A stretch of 64,000 nt of DNA, taken from assembly GCF_017352115.1 (NCBI RefSeq), contig NZ_CP071448.1:930001-994000 (forward strand), in the 5' to 3' direction. Each line of letters starts with the position of its first letter. Position 1 is the first letter of the stretch. A model generated the notes under the pieces. The model searched no databases. It saw only the letters and a list, made by a program, of their open reading frames with translations, and was not told the DNA's origin. Both the position numbers and the translations under genes were made by a program. Origin of the DNA: Flavobacterium endoglycinae. Lineage in GTDB: Bacteria > Bacteroidota > Bacteroidia > Flavobacteriales > Flavobacteriaceae. Below, in pieces: positions 1 through 9,327 of the stretch.

Positions 1-280
1 AGATACTGGCAATATAAGTATTGGCAGGAACTATAACTTCATCACCTTTTTGAAGTTTTCCGAGTTCAATATATCCTTTAAAAATAAGTACCAAAGCATC
101 AAATCCATTCCCAACGACAATGCAATATTTTGCTCCGCAATATTCGGCGAAAGCCTTTTCGAATGTTTCTACTTCTTTTCCTAAAATATACCAGCCGTTC
201 TCTAAAACCGATTTCAGTTTTTGCTGAAAAGCAGTTTCATACGGTTCGTTTATTTTTTTAAGATCAAGAAAAGATATCAT
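1..280 (-). CDS. DegT/DnrJ/EryC1-family sugar aminotransferase, N-terminal part
   Basis: Only the first 93 residues are in the window; the gene runs off the left edge. The start (MISFLDLKKINEPY) and the segment EYCGAKYCIVVGNGFDAL followed by GDEVIVPANTYIAS are the classical N-terminal signature of PLP-dependent nucleotide-sugar aminotransferases of the DegT/DnrJ/EryC1/StrS family (FdtB- or DesV-like). These transaminate keto-sugar nucleotides for surface polysaccharide synthesis. The catalytic lysine lies outside the window. It begins 12 bp after the stop of a FemAB/GNAT-like gene on the same strand, so the two are probably co-transcribed. The exact sugar substrate cannot be read from this fragment. 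Confidence 0.88.
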   Translation of the reverse strand, partial: MISFLDLKKINEPYETAFQQKLKSVLENGWYILGKEVETFEKAFAEYCGAKYCIVVGNGFDALVLIFKGYIELGKLQKGDEVIVPANTYIASI

Positions 281-292
281 TGTCGTTGTGTT

Positions 293-1270
293 TTAAATAA
301 GAATATCTTCTAATTTAGTATAATTAACAGTATCAACTTCATAAAAATCGTGCACAATCGTACTAGCGCCAAAACTTTCTTTCCAATACGTTAATCCTTC
401 GTTCAGATTTTTCCCTTGATTTTCATTTGAAATTCCAAAATCAAAAAACCGTTTTTGAGAAAATCGTTCCTCAATCAAGTAATGAAAAAGATAATCCAGA
501 CTTCCTAAATCTTCTTTATCAGGATTTTTTGAAATATACTGGCAATGCGCTACATTTTGTGTTTCAAAAACCGTTGTTCCGCCTACAATTTCATCATCTT
601 TATAAATATTAAACTGATGGATGTTTTCAGGAAAAAAAGATTTTAAGATATGTATTTCCTCAATTGAATGAACTGGTTTTGCGTGGTGTGTTTTTTCTAA
701 ATTCGGAATAAGAATTTTGCTCCAAAATAATTCAAATTGATTTTCTTCTTTAATAATCAATTCGTTTGAAATAGCTTTTTTTATGCCTCTTTTTCTAATT
801 TTAGAAATTGTTTTCTCCTGCTGCAAATCAATCACAGAAAGTGAATCACGTCTAATCAGTTTTGCTTCTGCCAAAAACAAAGCGTATAAAATTTCTTCAG
901 AAGGTTTTAAATGGTAAATGGAAGGAAGTGTTTTAAGGAATAGTTTATCGAAATTATTTTCATCCAAAAAAAACAAAAGATTTCTAAAAATAGAAATCAC
1001 TGATTTTAGTTTTGTCTGTTCTCTATAAACAAGTCCGCCGTAAGTAAGTCCTTGATGTGAATGAATGGAATTTCCTTGTTTATTGGCAGGAAGAATCGCT
1101 TTAAGTTTTTCTTCTTCAAAAATTAAAAGCGAAAAATCTTCAAAACGATCTTTATGGTATTCCATAAAATCACGATGAAATAAAAATGTGGCATTTTTGG
1201 CCTGATTTACAAAATCGTTCCATAACGCATAATCACTTTCCTCGTATTTTTTTATGGTGTACTGACTCAC
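293..1270 (-). CDS. FemAB/GNAT-like acyl- or aminoacyl-transferase
   Basis: A 325-residue protein with two consecutive GNAT-like halves. The N-terminal half has NATFLFHRDFMEYHKDRFED, a pattern typical of FemAB-like proteins of polysaccharide clusters. The C-terminal half has DDEIVGGTTVFET and the LDYLFHYLIEERF helix followed by FDFGISNENQGKNLNEGL, which resembles the acyl-CoA or aminoacyl-tRNA binding end of the fold. The family transfers acyl or amino-acid groups to cell-surface precursors; the acceptor is unknown. Position directly upstream of a nucleotide-sugar aminotransferase suggests N-acylation of an amino sugar, but that is inference. The start is 12 bp after the stop of the TRIC-like channel gene. 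Confidence 0.7.
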   Translation of the reverse strand: MSQYTIKKYEESDYALWNDFVNQAKNATFLFHRDFMEYHKDRFEDFSLLIFEEEKLKAILPANKQGNSIHSHQGLTYGGLVYREQTKLKSVISIFRNLLFFLDENNFDKLFLKTLPSIYHLKPSEEILYALFLAEAKLIRRDSLSVIDLQQEKTISKIRKRGIKKAISNELIIKEENQFELFWSKILIPNLEKTHHAKPVHSIEEIHILKSFFPENIHQFNIYKDDEIVGGTTVFETQNVAHCQYISKNPDKEDLGSLDYLFHYLIEERFSQKRFFDFGISNENQGKNLNEGLTYWKESFGASTIVHDFYEVDTVNYTKLEDILI

Positions 1271-1282
1271 TTTTACGACTTT

Positions 1283-1885
1283 TTATTTGTGGTCAAATGC
1301 TTTTAAATTCCATTTGTACTTAACTGCCAGCAACCTGATTATAATGATAACCAAAGAAGTAACGAGATATAAAATATCATCGTCTAAATTTAATTTTCTG
1401 AGACCAAAAAATACAATTCCTCCTAGAATACAGATCGTTGCATATATTTCTTCTCTAAAAACATTCGGAATTTCATTGCACAAAATATCTCTGATTACGC
1501 CGCCAAAACAAGCCGTCATAGTCCCCAGCGCAATACAAATTGCTGGATGAAGTCCCGTTAAAATCCCTCTTTCAAGACCTATTAAAGTAAAAACCCCAAG
1601 TCCGATTGTGTCAAATAAAAAAAGAGAAGTTCTAAGTTTATCAAAACTTTTTCTGAAAATAATAGCTAAAAAATACCCAAGAATAATTACGTATACATAT
1701 TGCATATCACACATCCATCCTACTGGCGTTCTGCCAATTAAAACATCTCGAAGTGTTCCTCCTCCAACTGCTGTTACAAATGCAATTATAAAAACCCCAA
1801 ACGGATCCAGCTTTTTATGCATCGCCGTTAAAGCTCCAGACATTGCAAATGCCATCGTACCAATAATATCTAATAAATGGAACAT
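1283..1885 (-). CDS. TRIC/UPF0126-family membrane channel protein
   Basis: A 200-residue hydrophobic protein built from two similar halves. Each half has the family motif: GGGTLRDVLIGRTPVGWM near residues 41-58 and GGVIRDILCNEIPNVF near 128-143. That duplicated G-G-x-x-R-D pattern is diagnostic for bacterial UPF0126 (YadS/YicG) proteins, now classed with trimeric intracellular cation (TRIC) channels. About six to seven membrane segments are visible. The substrate in bacteria is uncertain: potassium has been shown for some members and glycine transport has been proposed for others. It is the first gene of a possible three-gene minus-strand unit. Confidence 0.88.
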   Translation of the reverse strand: MFHLLDIIGTMAFAMSGALTAMHKKLDPFGVFIIAFVTAVGGGTLRDVLIGRTPVGWMCDMQYVYVIILGYFLAIIFRKSFDKLRTSLFLFDTIGLGVFTLIGLERGILTGLHPAICIALGTMTACFGGVIRDILCNEIPNVFREEIYATICILGGIVFFGLRKLNLDDDILYLVTSLVIIIIRLLAVKYKWNLKAFDHK

Positions 1886-1953
1886 TTCTTTTTCTTAAGG
1901 TTCAAAGGTGATAAAGGATTAAAGAAACAAAGTTTTTAGTAATTGTTACTAAA

Positions 1954-2697
1954 TTACATATGCTGTGTATAGAAATTGTAATCTTTCAATATCACTCTGA
2001 TAAAATCATTGTTATTACCAGACTGGTTTTTGATACCGCTTACACTTTCAATTTTTTCTACCAGTTTGTAAATAATCTCCTGATCGTTTTTTGCAATTGC
2101 CCTCTGATAGGTTTCTTTAATAATTCGCATATCGTTATCCGAAAGTTTGATTACTAAAGGATAAGTCGGCACATACGAATCTCCAATTTCTTCCAGAATC
2201 GTATGACTAATATTGATTTTATTTTTTAAGGTTATAACAGCTGTTCCTGCCACCATATCACCTAATCTTTGTGATTTTTTGCTGGAAACAATTGCAATTA
2301 AACCTACTAGACCGTAAAAACTAGTAAAATCTATAATTCTGAAAAACCAGCGCATCAAATAATCTCCAAAACCTGCCTGGTATCCATCTATTTTTACTAC
2401 TTTTATTTTTACCAGTTTTTTTCCAAAAGACTGTCCTTCAAAAATACTTTCTAAAGTTATGGAATAAATTATGACCGGAAAATACAGCATTAGCAGCACA
2501 GCACCATACGACCATGAATCGACACCTCTCAATACTTTTTCGAAGTTTAGCACATAAAAGAAAAACCAGCTTATAAAAGCGATATAACAGCCTTTTATGA
2601 ACAAATCGATAAAATAGGCACCTAATCTTTCGCCTGCTGTAGCGGCAATAAAATTTATTTTAACATTTTGTGTCGTATTAATAGATAATTCTGACAT
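1954..2697 (-). CDS. RDD family membrane protein
   Basis: A 247-residue protein whose first 150 residues form an RDD domain: GERLGAYFIDLFIKG with the conserved Arg and Asp near residues 19-33, further membrane segments, GQSFGKKLVKIKVV near 90 and QRLGDMVAGTAVI near 145. The C-terminal 90 residues are soluble and charged. RDD proteins are membrane proteins of mostly unknown role, some of them sodium/proton antiporters. The gene is divergent from the SpoIIM-like gene with only 20 bp between start codons. RDD, SpoIIM, DUF4129, DUF4350, MoxR and DUF58 genes recur together in Bacteroidota, so it is best read as part of that cluster. Confidence 0.88.
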   Translation of the reverse strand: MSELSINTTQNVKINFIAATAGERLGAYFIDLFIKGCYIAFISWFFFYVLNFEKVLRGVDSWSYGAVLLMLYFPVIIYSITLESIFEGQSFGKKLVKIKVVKIDGYQAGFGDYLMRWFFRIIDFTSFYGLVGLIAIVSSKKSQRLGDMVAGTAVITLKNKINISHTILEEIGDSYVPTYPLVIKLSDNDMRIIKETYQRAIAKNDQEIIYKLVEKIESVSGIKNQSGNNNDFIRVILKDYNFYTQHM

Positions 2698-2717
2698 ATT
2701 TTATATTTTAGCCTCCA

Positions 2718-3698
2718 ATGAGAGAAATTGCATTTATAAAACAAAATAAAGAAAAATGGCTGGAATTTGAGCTAGCTATTTTCGGTAAAGCTAAGAAAAA
2801 TCCTGACGAATTAGCTAATTTGTACATTCAATTAATGAATGACTTGTCGTATGCACAAACTTACTATCCTAAAAGTAAGACGGTTATCTATTTAAACCAT
2901 CTTGCTTCACAGATTTACCAAAAAATATACAAAACGAAGCGAACAGAGAAAAACAAAATTGTCGAATTTTTCGCAACGGAAGTTCCGCTTTTGCTTTATC
3001 AATACAAAAGATACCTATTATATGCTTTTGTTCTGTTTTTTGCGACTGTAGCAATGGGAGTTGTTTCTGCCCGTTACGACCAGAATTTTGTCCGTTTGAT
3101 ATTAGGCGATGATTATGTAAATATGACTTTAGACAATATCAAAAAAGGAAATCCAATGGCTGTTTACGGTTCAGGTTCTAACTGGGGAAGTTTCATTGGT
3201 ATTACCATGAACAACTTGTATGTAGGCGCAAGATGTTATTTATACGGAATTATTGGCGGAGTGGGAACTTTTTACGTTTTCCTTCAAAACTCATTAATGC
3301 TGGGCGCTTTTCAATATTTTTTCTATGAGCAGAATGTCTTCTGGAAAAGCGTACGCGGAATCTGGATTCACGGTTCAATGGAAATTTTTGCCATTGTAAT
3401 CGAGTCTGCTGCCGGATTTATTTTAGGAGCTTCGATTTTGTTTCCAAAAACATTCTCCCGAATGAATTCTTTCAAAATTGGTTTTAAAAACAGCTTTAAA
3501 ATATTCTTGAGCACGTTTCCATTTACAATAAGTGCCGGATTTCTTGAAGGCTTTATTACCAGATATTCCATAGATATGCCTAACTGGCTGAGCAGTCTTA
3601 TCATATTATCTACGTTAGGAATAATTTCATTTTATTATCTGGTTTATCCTTTCATCGTTCATAAAAAAGTACACAAATTATCAGCCCAATCGAATTAA
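2718..3698 (+). CDS. SpoIIM-like (stage II sporulation protein M family) membrane protein
   Basis: A 326-residue polytopic membrane protein. The soluble N-terminal ~95 residues are followed by membrane segments near 98-117, 165-195, 215-240, 262-280 and 290-312. The stretch GSNWGSFIGITMNNLYVGARC followed by GTFYVFLQNSLMLGAF and the WIHGSMEIFAIVIESAAGF motif are typical of the SpoIIM/DUF95 family. In non-sporulating Bacteroidota this family accompanies MoxR/DUF58 clusters and its role there is not established. The start codon is only 20 bp from the divergent RDD gene, so both promoters must overlap coding sequence or the messages have very short leaders. Confidence 0.85.
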   Translation: MREIAFIKQNKEKWLEFELAIFGKAKKNPDELANLYIQLMNDLSYAQTYYPKSKTVIYLNHLASQIYQKIYKTKRTEKNKIVEFFATEVPLLLYQYKRYLLYAFVLFFATVAMGVVSARYDQNFVRLILGDDYVNMTLDNIKKGNPMAVYGSGSNWGSFIGITMNNLYVGARCYLYGIIGGVGTFYVFLQNSLMLGAFQYFFYEQNVFWKSVRGIWIHGSMEIFAIVIESAAGFILGASILFPKTFSRMNSFKIGFKNSFKIFLSTFPFTISAGFLEGFITRYSIDMPNWLSSLIILSTLGIISFYYLVYPFIVHKKVHKLSAQSN

Positions 3699-3710
3699 CC
3701 AAAACCAGTA

Positions 3711-4481
3711 ATGAATAGAATTTTCTTTATTTTATTTTTTATCTTTTTCTGTATTTCATCAAATGCACAGGAAGATAGTTTGTATACAGAAGATCCACCC
3801 AAAATTTCTTCCATAAAATATACCGAAAAAGACATCCAAACAGATTCAGATGCTGTTGAAGCCAAAACTTTTTCAAAAGATTATCAGAAAAAATATACTG
3901 ATTCTGATTTTGTTTACGAACCAAAAGCACCCGAAAAAGGTCTTTGGGAACGTTTTAAAGATTGGCTGGCTAGTATTTTCCGAAATCTATTCTCTTTTAG
4001 TACAACTGAAGCTTCTTTAAATTTTGTTGCCATTCTGATCAGGGTTATTGCAGCCATTGTGATCATTACTGTGATTTATTTCATTGTAAAAGCGATCATC
4101 AATAAAGAAGGACAATGGATTTTTGGAAAAAATTCTAAAAAACGAACAATTCAATATTCTGATATTGAAAAGAATATCCATCTTTTAGATTTTGAAAAAC
4201 TAATACAAGAAAGTCTTCAAGCAGGCGAAAAACGAACTGTTATACGATACTATTATCTTTGGCTGTTAAAAATAATGGCACAAAACAATTATATCGAATG
4301 GGATATTGAAAAAACCAATTCAGATTATTTATACGAACTTCAAAAACCGGCGCACAGAGAAGAATTCACCTATTTATCTTATCTCTACAATTATATCTGG
4401 TATGGAGAATTTGAGATTGACGAAAATACTTTCGCGAAAGCTCAAAACCGATTTAAGAATGCTTTAAAAACCTTTAACTAA
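3711..4481 (+). CDS. DUF4129-containing membrane protein
   Basis: A 256-residue protein with an N-terminal signal peptide (residues 1-20, ending SSNAQ), an extracytoplasmic segment to about residue 100, one membrane helix near 104-127 and a cytoplasmic C-terminal domain. That domain has the DUF4129 pattern of QAGEKRTVIRYYYLWLL near residue 170 and FTYLSYLYNYIWYGEFEID near 220. In other bacteria DUF4129 is found at the C-terminus of transglutaminase-like proteins and in MoxR clusters. It starts 12 bp after the SpoIIM-like gene, and its TAA stop shares its last A with the ATG of the DUF4350 gene (TAATG), so translation is probably coupled. Confidence 0.87.
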   Translation: MNRIFFILFFIFFCISSNAQEDSLYTEDPPKISSIKYTEKDIQTDSDAVEAKTFSKDYQKKYTDSDFVYEPKAPEKGLWERFKDWLASIFRNLFSFSTTEASLNFVAILIRVIAAIVIITVIYFIVKAIINKEGQWIFGKNSKKRTIQYSDIEKNIHLLDFEKLIQESLQAGEKRTVIRYYYLWLLKIMAQNNYIEWDIEKTNSDYLYELQKPAHREEFTYLSYLYNYIWYGEFEIDENTFAKAQNRFKNALKTFN

Positions 4482-5689
4482 TGAATAAAAATATTAAACT
4501 ATACATTGGTATTCTGGTTTTAATTTTCATATTAATCTTAATTTCAGATAATAATAAACAGAAACCAATTGACTGGCGACCAACTTTTTCGGTCAATGAC
4601 AAAATCCCTTTTGGATTATATGTTTTTGATAAGGAAATTGGCGGTATTTTCAAAAATGAAAAAATCCAGAGAATTGCAGATGTCACTCCTTATGAATTTT
4701 TAGATTCAAAATATGTTGACGATACGCTGACTAACGGGACTTATTCTGTAAAAGGAACTTTCATCAATATTTCACCAAATAATAATATTGATGATCAGTC
4801 TATGAAAGAAATCATGTATTTCGTATCGCACGGAAACAATGCTTTTTTAAGCATGGTCGATTTTCCAAAGCCATTACTAGATACTTTAAAAATAGCTTAC
4901 GCTTCTAATTTTTTAAAGACCAAAAACAATTCTGTATGGTTTGCTAATAAAAAATTGAGCACCAAAAAATACAAAGCAATTGCTGATATTGGGGATTATT
5001 TCTCAAAAATAGATACACTCAACACCACTGTTTTAGGTTATCAGGGAGAACCGGGAAGCAAAAAGAACATTAACTTTATAAAAGTTCCGTACAAAAACGG
5101 TTATTTCTTTCTGCATACGTATCCAATTGCTTTTACTAATTATAATCTGCTGAAGAAAGACCGTTATCAATATACCGAAAAAGCATTGTCGTATATCCCA
5201 AAAGGAAACATTTTATGGTACACAAAAGTGCAGAGTGAAGAAGGTATTTCTTCCTCGCCAATGCGTTACATTTTAAGTCAGCCCGCTTTAAAATGGGCGT
5301 GGTATATGTTCTTAATCGGAATGTTGATTTTTATGATTTTCAATGCCAAACGTAAACAGCGTATTGTTCCTATTTTACAGCCGCTGCCAAACCTGACCGT
5401 TGATTTCACCAAAACAATTGGAAATCTATACTATCAAGAAGGCGATCATACCAATATTATTGACAAAAAAATTATCTATTTCTTAGAAAAAATAAGAACC
5501 GAATATTTGATCGATACCACAAAACTCGATGATGATTTTATTAAAAAGCTGCATCTGAAAACTGGTAAAAACGAAGCCGATATACAAGAACTTGTGTTTT
5601 TAATTAACGAACATCGAAACAGTTATCACGACAGCATTGAAGCGGATTTAATCCGAATTAATAATGCAATTGAAAAGATTTTACACTAA
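4481..5689 (+). CDS. DUF4350-domain membrane protein
   Basis: A 402-residue protein with an N-terminal membrane helix (residues 5-20), a large extracytoplasmic domain and a second helix near 270-286 (KWAWYMFLIGMLIFMIF) followed by the basic stop-transfer sequence NAKRKQR and a cytoplasmic tail. The first domain matches DUF4350 in layout, including PFGLYVFDKEI near residue 43 and ISPNNNIDDQSMKEIMYFVSHGN near 97, a ThuA/GATase-like fold. The function is unknown. The one-base overlap with the DUF4129 gene and the 37-bp gap to moxR place it in the same operon. The envelope location fits a complex acted on by the MoxR ATPase, which is inference. Confidence 0.82.
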   Translation: MNKNIKLYIGILVLIFILILISDNNKQKPIDWRPTFSVNDKIPFGLYVFDKEIGGIFKNEKIQRIADVTPYEFLDSKYVDDTLTNGTYSVKGTFINISPNNNIDDQSMKEIMYFVSHGNNAFLSMVDFPKPLLDTLKIAYASNFLKTKNNSVWFANKKLSTKKYKAIADIGDYFSKIDTLNTTVLGYQGEPGSKKNINFIKVPYKNGYFFLHTYPIAFTNYNLLKKDRYQYTEKALSYIPKGNILWYTKVQSEEGISSSPMRYILSQPALKWAWYMFLIGMLIFMIFNAKRKQRIVPILQPLPNLTVDFTKTIGNLYYQEGDHTNIIDKKIIYFLEKIRTEYLIDTTKLDDDFIKKLHLKTGKNEADIQELVFLINEHRNSYHDSIEADLIRINNAIEKILH

Positions 5690-5726
5690 TATTACATAAA
5701 AAACCAATCAGAAAAACATAGCCATC

Positions 5727-6752
5727 ATGGACGATATCAATACACCAGAAACAGGAATCGTAAACGAGAATGTAAACGAAAACGTAAATTTCGAAACCAG
5801 AATAAATCTGGCACCTTTATTAGAACATGTAAATGCGATTAAAAAAGAAATCGAAACCGTAATTGTAGGACAACATAAAATGGTTGACCAGCTTTTGGTC
5901 GCTATTTTATCAAACGGACATGTTTTATTAGAAGGTGTTCCCGGAGTTGCCAAAACTATTACCGCAAAACTGCTTGCCAAAACCTTAAATATTGATTTCA
6001 GTCGAATCCAGTTTACACCGGATTTAATGCCTTCAGATATTTTAGGAACTTCTATTTTCAACTTAAAAAATTCTGAATTTGAGTTCAAAAAAGGGCCTAT
6101 TTTCTCTAATTTGGTTTTAATTGATGAGATCAACCGTGCTCCTGCAAAAACACAGGCCGCTCTTTTTGAAGTTATGGAAGAGCGCCAGATTACAATTGAC
6201 GGTTCAGGTTTTAAACTTGAAGCTCCGTTTTTAGTAATTGCTACACAAAACCCAATCGAACAAGAAGGAACTTACCGACTTCCAGAAGCGCAGTTAGACC
6301 GTTTTCTATTCAAAATCACCATTGATTATCCAAAATTAAATGAAGAAATTCTGATTATCCAAAAAGAGCACCAATTACAGGATCACGGAAAACTAGAAGC
6401 GATTAAAACCATTCTTTCTTCATCTGAAATAAATGAATACCAAGGTTTAGTAAAACAAATCAGAGTAGAGCAAAACTTATTAGAATACATTGCTCGAATT
6501 GTGGTAAATACACGAGAAAATGCCTTTTTATATTTGGGAGCTTCACCGCGTGCTTCAATTGCAATTTTAAATGCCTCTAAAGGTTTTGCAGCAATTCGCG
6601 GACGTGATTTCGTAACTCCTGAAGATATTAAAGAAGCTGCAATTCCAGTTCTTCAGCACCGTGTTATCGTAACTCCAGAACGTGAAATGGAAGGCATCAC
6701 AAGCTCTGAAATTATCAAACAAATCATCGAAACAGTTGAAATACCGAGATAG
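5727..6752 (+). CDS. MoxR family AAA+ ATPase
   Basis: A 341-residue AAA+ ATPase. Walker A is GVPGVAKT at residues 70-77, Walker B is LVLIDEINRAP near 129-139, followed by the sensor region ATQNPIEQEGTYRLPEAQ and the LDRFLF arginine-finger region. The C-terminal lid carries GASPRASIAILNASK. MoxR proteins act as chaperone-like ATPases that mature or remodel partner complexes, usually together with VWA/DUF58 proteins, one of which follows. The first 25 residues are an unusual low-complexity stretch with a repeated NENV motif. About 100 bp of repeat DNA separates this gene from the DUF58 gene, yet orientation and family pairing still argue for one functional unit. Confidence 0.94.
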   Translation: MDDINTPETGIVNENVNENVNFETRINLAPLLEHVNAIKKEIETVIVGQHKMVDQLLVAILSNGHVLLEGVPGVAKTITAKLLAKTLNIDFSRIQFTPDLMPSDILGTSIFNLKNSEFEFKKGPIFSNLVLIDEINRAPAKTQAALFEVMEERQITIDGSGFKLEAPFLVIATQNPIEQEGTYRLPEAQLDRFLFKITIDYPKLNEEILIIQKEHQLQDHGKLEAIKTILSSSEINEYQGLVKQIRVEQNLLEYIARIVVNTRENAFLYLGASPRASIAILNASKGFAAIRGRDFVTPEDIKEAAIPVLQHRVIVTPEREMEGITSSEIIKQIIETVEIPR

Positions 6753-6832
6753 TTTTTTTAGTTTTCAGTTTGCAGTCGCAGTGCACAGTGACTGAAAACT
6801 GAGACCGAGACTGAGACTAAAAAAACACATTA
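6753..6832. repeat. CAGT/ACTG intergenic repeat between moxR and the DUF58 gene
   Basis: The gap between the two genes is filled with short CAGT-type units: AGTTTTCAGT at the left and ACTGAAAACT on the right form an inverted pair, followed by GAGACCGAGACTGAGACTA. The ends are T-rich on the left and A-rich on the right, so the transcript could fold into a hairpin inside the operon. The same units recur at 35165-35410 and 40469-40560. Confidence 0.8.
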
Positions 6833-6852
6833 AAAAATTAAACTAAGAAAAA

Positions 6853-8184
6853 TTGAAATTCATAAAAAGTCTATATCTCAATAATTTCTTCTTCTATCTG
6901 CTTTTGGGCATTATAGTATTATTTGTCTGCGCTTTTATTTTTCCAAATTTATACAATGCAGTTTGGTTTGTGGTGCTGGTATTATTTTCTTTTCTGGGAC
7001 TTGATCTTTTAATTTTATATCTGACAAAAACCGGAATCGAAGCTGAAAGAATAACACCAGAAAAACTTTCAAACGGAGATTTAAACCCAATCAATATTCA
7101 GGTAAAAAATCACTATACTTTTCCAATTTTGATTAAGATAATTGATGAAATTCCGTTTCAGTTTCAGGTTCGTGATTTTAAAATCGTTAAAACCGTAAAA
7201 GCTTCAGAACATAAAGAATTTGCATACGAACTGCGTCCAACAGAAAGAGGCGAATATCATTTTGGATTCTTAAATATTTACGTTTCATCGCCATTGCGTT
7301 TAATTTCCAGAAGATTTGTCTTCGGAAAAGACCAAATGGTCCCTACCTATCCTTCTTATATTCAGTTAAGAAAATACGATTTATTGGCTTTTTCAAATAA
7401 TCTGTATCAATACGGAATTAAGAAAATCCGCCGAATTGGACATACAATGGAATTCGAGCAGATTAAAGAATATGTTCAAGGAGATGATCTCCGCACTTTA
7501 AACTGGAAAGCTACCGCAAAGAAAAATGCTTTGATGGTCAATCAGTTTCAGGATGAAAAGTCGCAATCGGTTTACATGGCAATTGACAAAGGTCGTGTGA
7601 TGCAAATGCCTTTTGACGGATTAAGTCTGCTGGATTATGCGATTAATTCGACTTTAGTTTTATCTAATGTAATTCTAAAAAAACAGGATAAAGCCGGACT
7701 TTTTGCATTTTCAAAAAAGGTAGAAAATAGAGTTTTTGCCGAAAGAAGGGGTTCGCAGATGCAGAAAATCCTTGAAACTTTATACAACATTAAAACTGAT
7801 TTCTTCGAAAGCGATTACAGCCGTTTGTATGTTGATATTAAAAAAAATATCAATCAAAGAAGTTTGATTATTCTGTATACCAATTTTGAAACAATGGACG
7901 GTTTAAATCGTCAGTTGCCGTATCTAAAAGGAATTGCGAAAAGTCATTTACTGGTTGTAGTCTTCTTCCAAAACACAGAATTGAATTCAATCATCAACAA
8001 AAAAACCGATACCATTCAGGAAGTGTATGATAAGGTAATTGCCGAAAAATTCATGTTCGAAAAACGCCTTATCGCCAACGAATTAAAGAAATACGGAATA
8101 CATTCGGTCTTAACACAGCCTGAAAATCTGACTTTAGATGCTATCAATAAATATCTTGAGATTAAGTCTAGAGGGATTCTATAA
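6853..8184 (+). CDS. DUF58 domain protein
   Basis: A 443-residue protein starting with TTG; no ATG lies near the predicted N-terminus. Two membrane helices (about residues 10-32 and 36-55) precede an extracytoplasmic or linker domain and the DUF58 core. The core contains RRIGHTMEFEQIKEYVQGDD, then LRTLNWKATAKKNALMVNQF near residue 215, and a von Willebrand-A-like segment from VYMAIDKGRVM onwards with an aspartate as the MIDAS-like position. DUF58 proteins are the usual partners of MoxR ATPases. The separation from moxR by a repeat and by a TTG start suggests lower or separately tuned expression, which is inference. Confidence 0.88.
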   Translation: MKFIKSLYLNNFFFYLLLGIIVLFVCAFIFPNLYNAVWFVVLVLFSFLGLDLLILYLTKTGIEAERITPEKLSNGDLNPINIQVKNHYTFPILIKIIDEIPFQFQVRDFKIVKTVKASEHKEFAYELRPTERGEYHFGFLNIYVSSPLRLISRRFVFGKDQMVPTYPSYIQLRKYDLLAFSNNLYQYGIKKIRRIGHTMEFEQIKEYVQGDDLRTLNWKATAKKNALMVNQFQDEKSQSVYMAIDKGRVMQMPFDGLSLLDYAINSTLVLSNVILKKQDKAGLFAFSKKVENRVFAERRGSQMQKILETLYNIKTDFFESDYSRLYVDIKKNINQRSLIILYTNFETMDGLNRQLPYLKGIAKSHLLVVVFFQNTELNSIINKKTDTIQEVYDKVIAEKFMFEKRLIANELKKYGIHSVLTQPENLTLDAINKYLEIKSRGIL

Positions 8185-8292
8185 ATTTATTTTTATCAAT
8201 TTATAGTTATGACGTTATTGCGTAAAATTGGATAAATTAAATTAATTAGTTTGAAGAAATCAAAACGATTAGTAATTTTAAATTGCTTAAAA

Positions 8293-9201
8293 ATGCGAAA
8301 AATAGTCCTTATCCTATTTCTTTTATTTATTTCTAAAACCCAAGCTCAAAAAAGTGAAATTATTACAATACCGAAAGGCATTGTTTACAATTATGCTGAC
8401 AATAAGACCATTGAAAAAGCAAAAAAACTAATTGCTGACAATCTGTCTAACAATTCTGATTATAAGTTATTACAAGACAATCTTGTTATTGGTCCTGTAC
8501 TATGGAAAAGATTTAAAGATAATGAGAAAATACAAAGTATCGAAGGAAGGAAAGTACAATTTCATGTTGATAATGAAGTCTTAGAAGGAAAGTTGAGTCA
8601 GGATCTTAATGAATCAAAAATTATATGGGATGAGTTTAAAATCGAAGTTGCAAACGATTTTATAATACGAAAAGCTACTCCTCAAGAACTAATATATTAT
8701 TGGTCAGTAATTTCCTTTGATATTGATGAACCGTTATTAATTATCGAAACAAAAGAACACAACTACATTTTGAATCTTTTAAAGAAAAATTTGAAATTAA
8801 TGTGGTTGGACGAAGCTCCGAAATCAAACAAAATTAATGCAACTGTAGCTTATCAAAATGGAGAAAAAGAAACTAAACTTGAAAAAGTGATTTTTTTAAA
8901 TTCTGATGCAGAATTAGTAGAAAATAGTTCTTTTGAAGATCTTAAATTAATCATTGAAAAAACAAATGTAATATTTGAGGAACTATTTAAAAACTCCGAA
9001 AAAGCTGGAAAAATAAGGGTTCAATTTGTTTTAAAAGAAAACAAAAATGAAATAGAATATGCCGTAAAAGATAATTTGGATTTAGATATCATGAAGGTAT
9101 TTGAACAAAGAGTCAATGCAGAAAATTATCCAAACTCAAAAAAAGATCCAATTAAATTACAACTCCTCTTTAAAGTTAATTCTTTTAATGAATTAGAATA
9201 A
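8293..9201 (+). CDS. Secreted protein of unknown function
   Basis: I do not recognise this 302-residue protein. An in-frame TTG at 8251 would add 14 residues, but the ATG at 8293 gives a clean signal peptide (MRKIVLILFLLFISKTQAQ), so I place the start there. The mature part is charged and rich in Lys, Glu, Asn and Ile, with no cysteine and no obvious catalytic motif. Composition is more AT-rich than its neighbours, which hints at an accessory gene. It lies between the DUF58 gene and a secreted phosphatase-like gene, each with its own spacer, so an operon link is not evident. The C-terminal segment (residues 225-300) looks like a repeat-free beta/alpha domain. Confidence 0.7.
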   Translation: MRKIVLILFLLFISKTQAQKSEIITIPKGIVYNYADNKTIEKAKKLIADNLSNNSDYKLLQDNLVIGPVLWKRFKDNEKIQSIEGRKVQFHVDNEVLEGKLSQDLNESKIIWDEFKIEVANDFIIRKATPQELIYYWSVISFDIDEPLLIIETKEHNYILNLLKKNLKLMWLDEAPKSNKINATVAYQNGEKETKLEKVIFLNSDAELVENSSFEDLKLIIEKTNVIFEELFKNSEKAGKIRVQFVLKENKNEIEYAVKDNLDLDIMKVFEQRVNAENYPNSKKDPIKLQLLFKVNSFNELE

Positions 9202-9327
9202 ATGAGTTTTTTGTAATCTGTTAACTTATGGTTATTTTATAGATTTACTTTGCAGCTATCGGCTATTATTAAATTAATTTTGAAAGAAAATAACAATCTG
9301 ATTCTAACAATTTAAAAGCAGGTAAAA

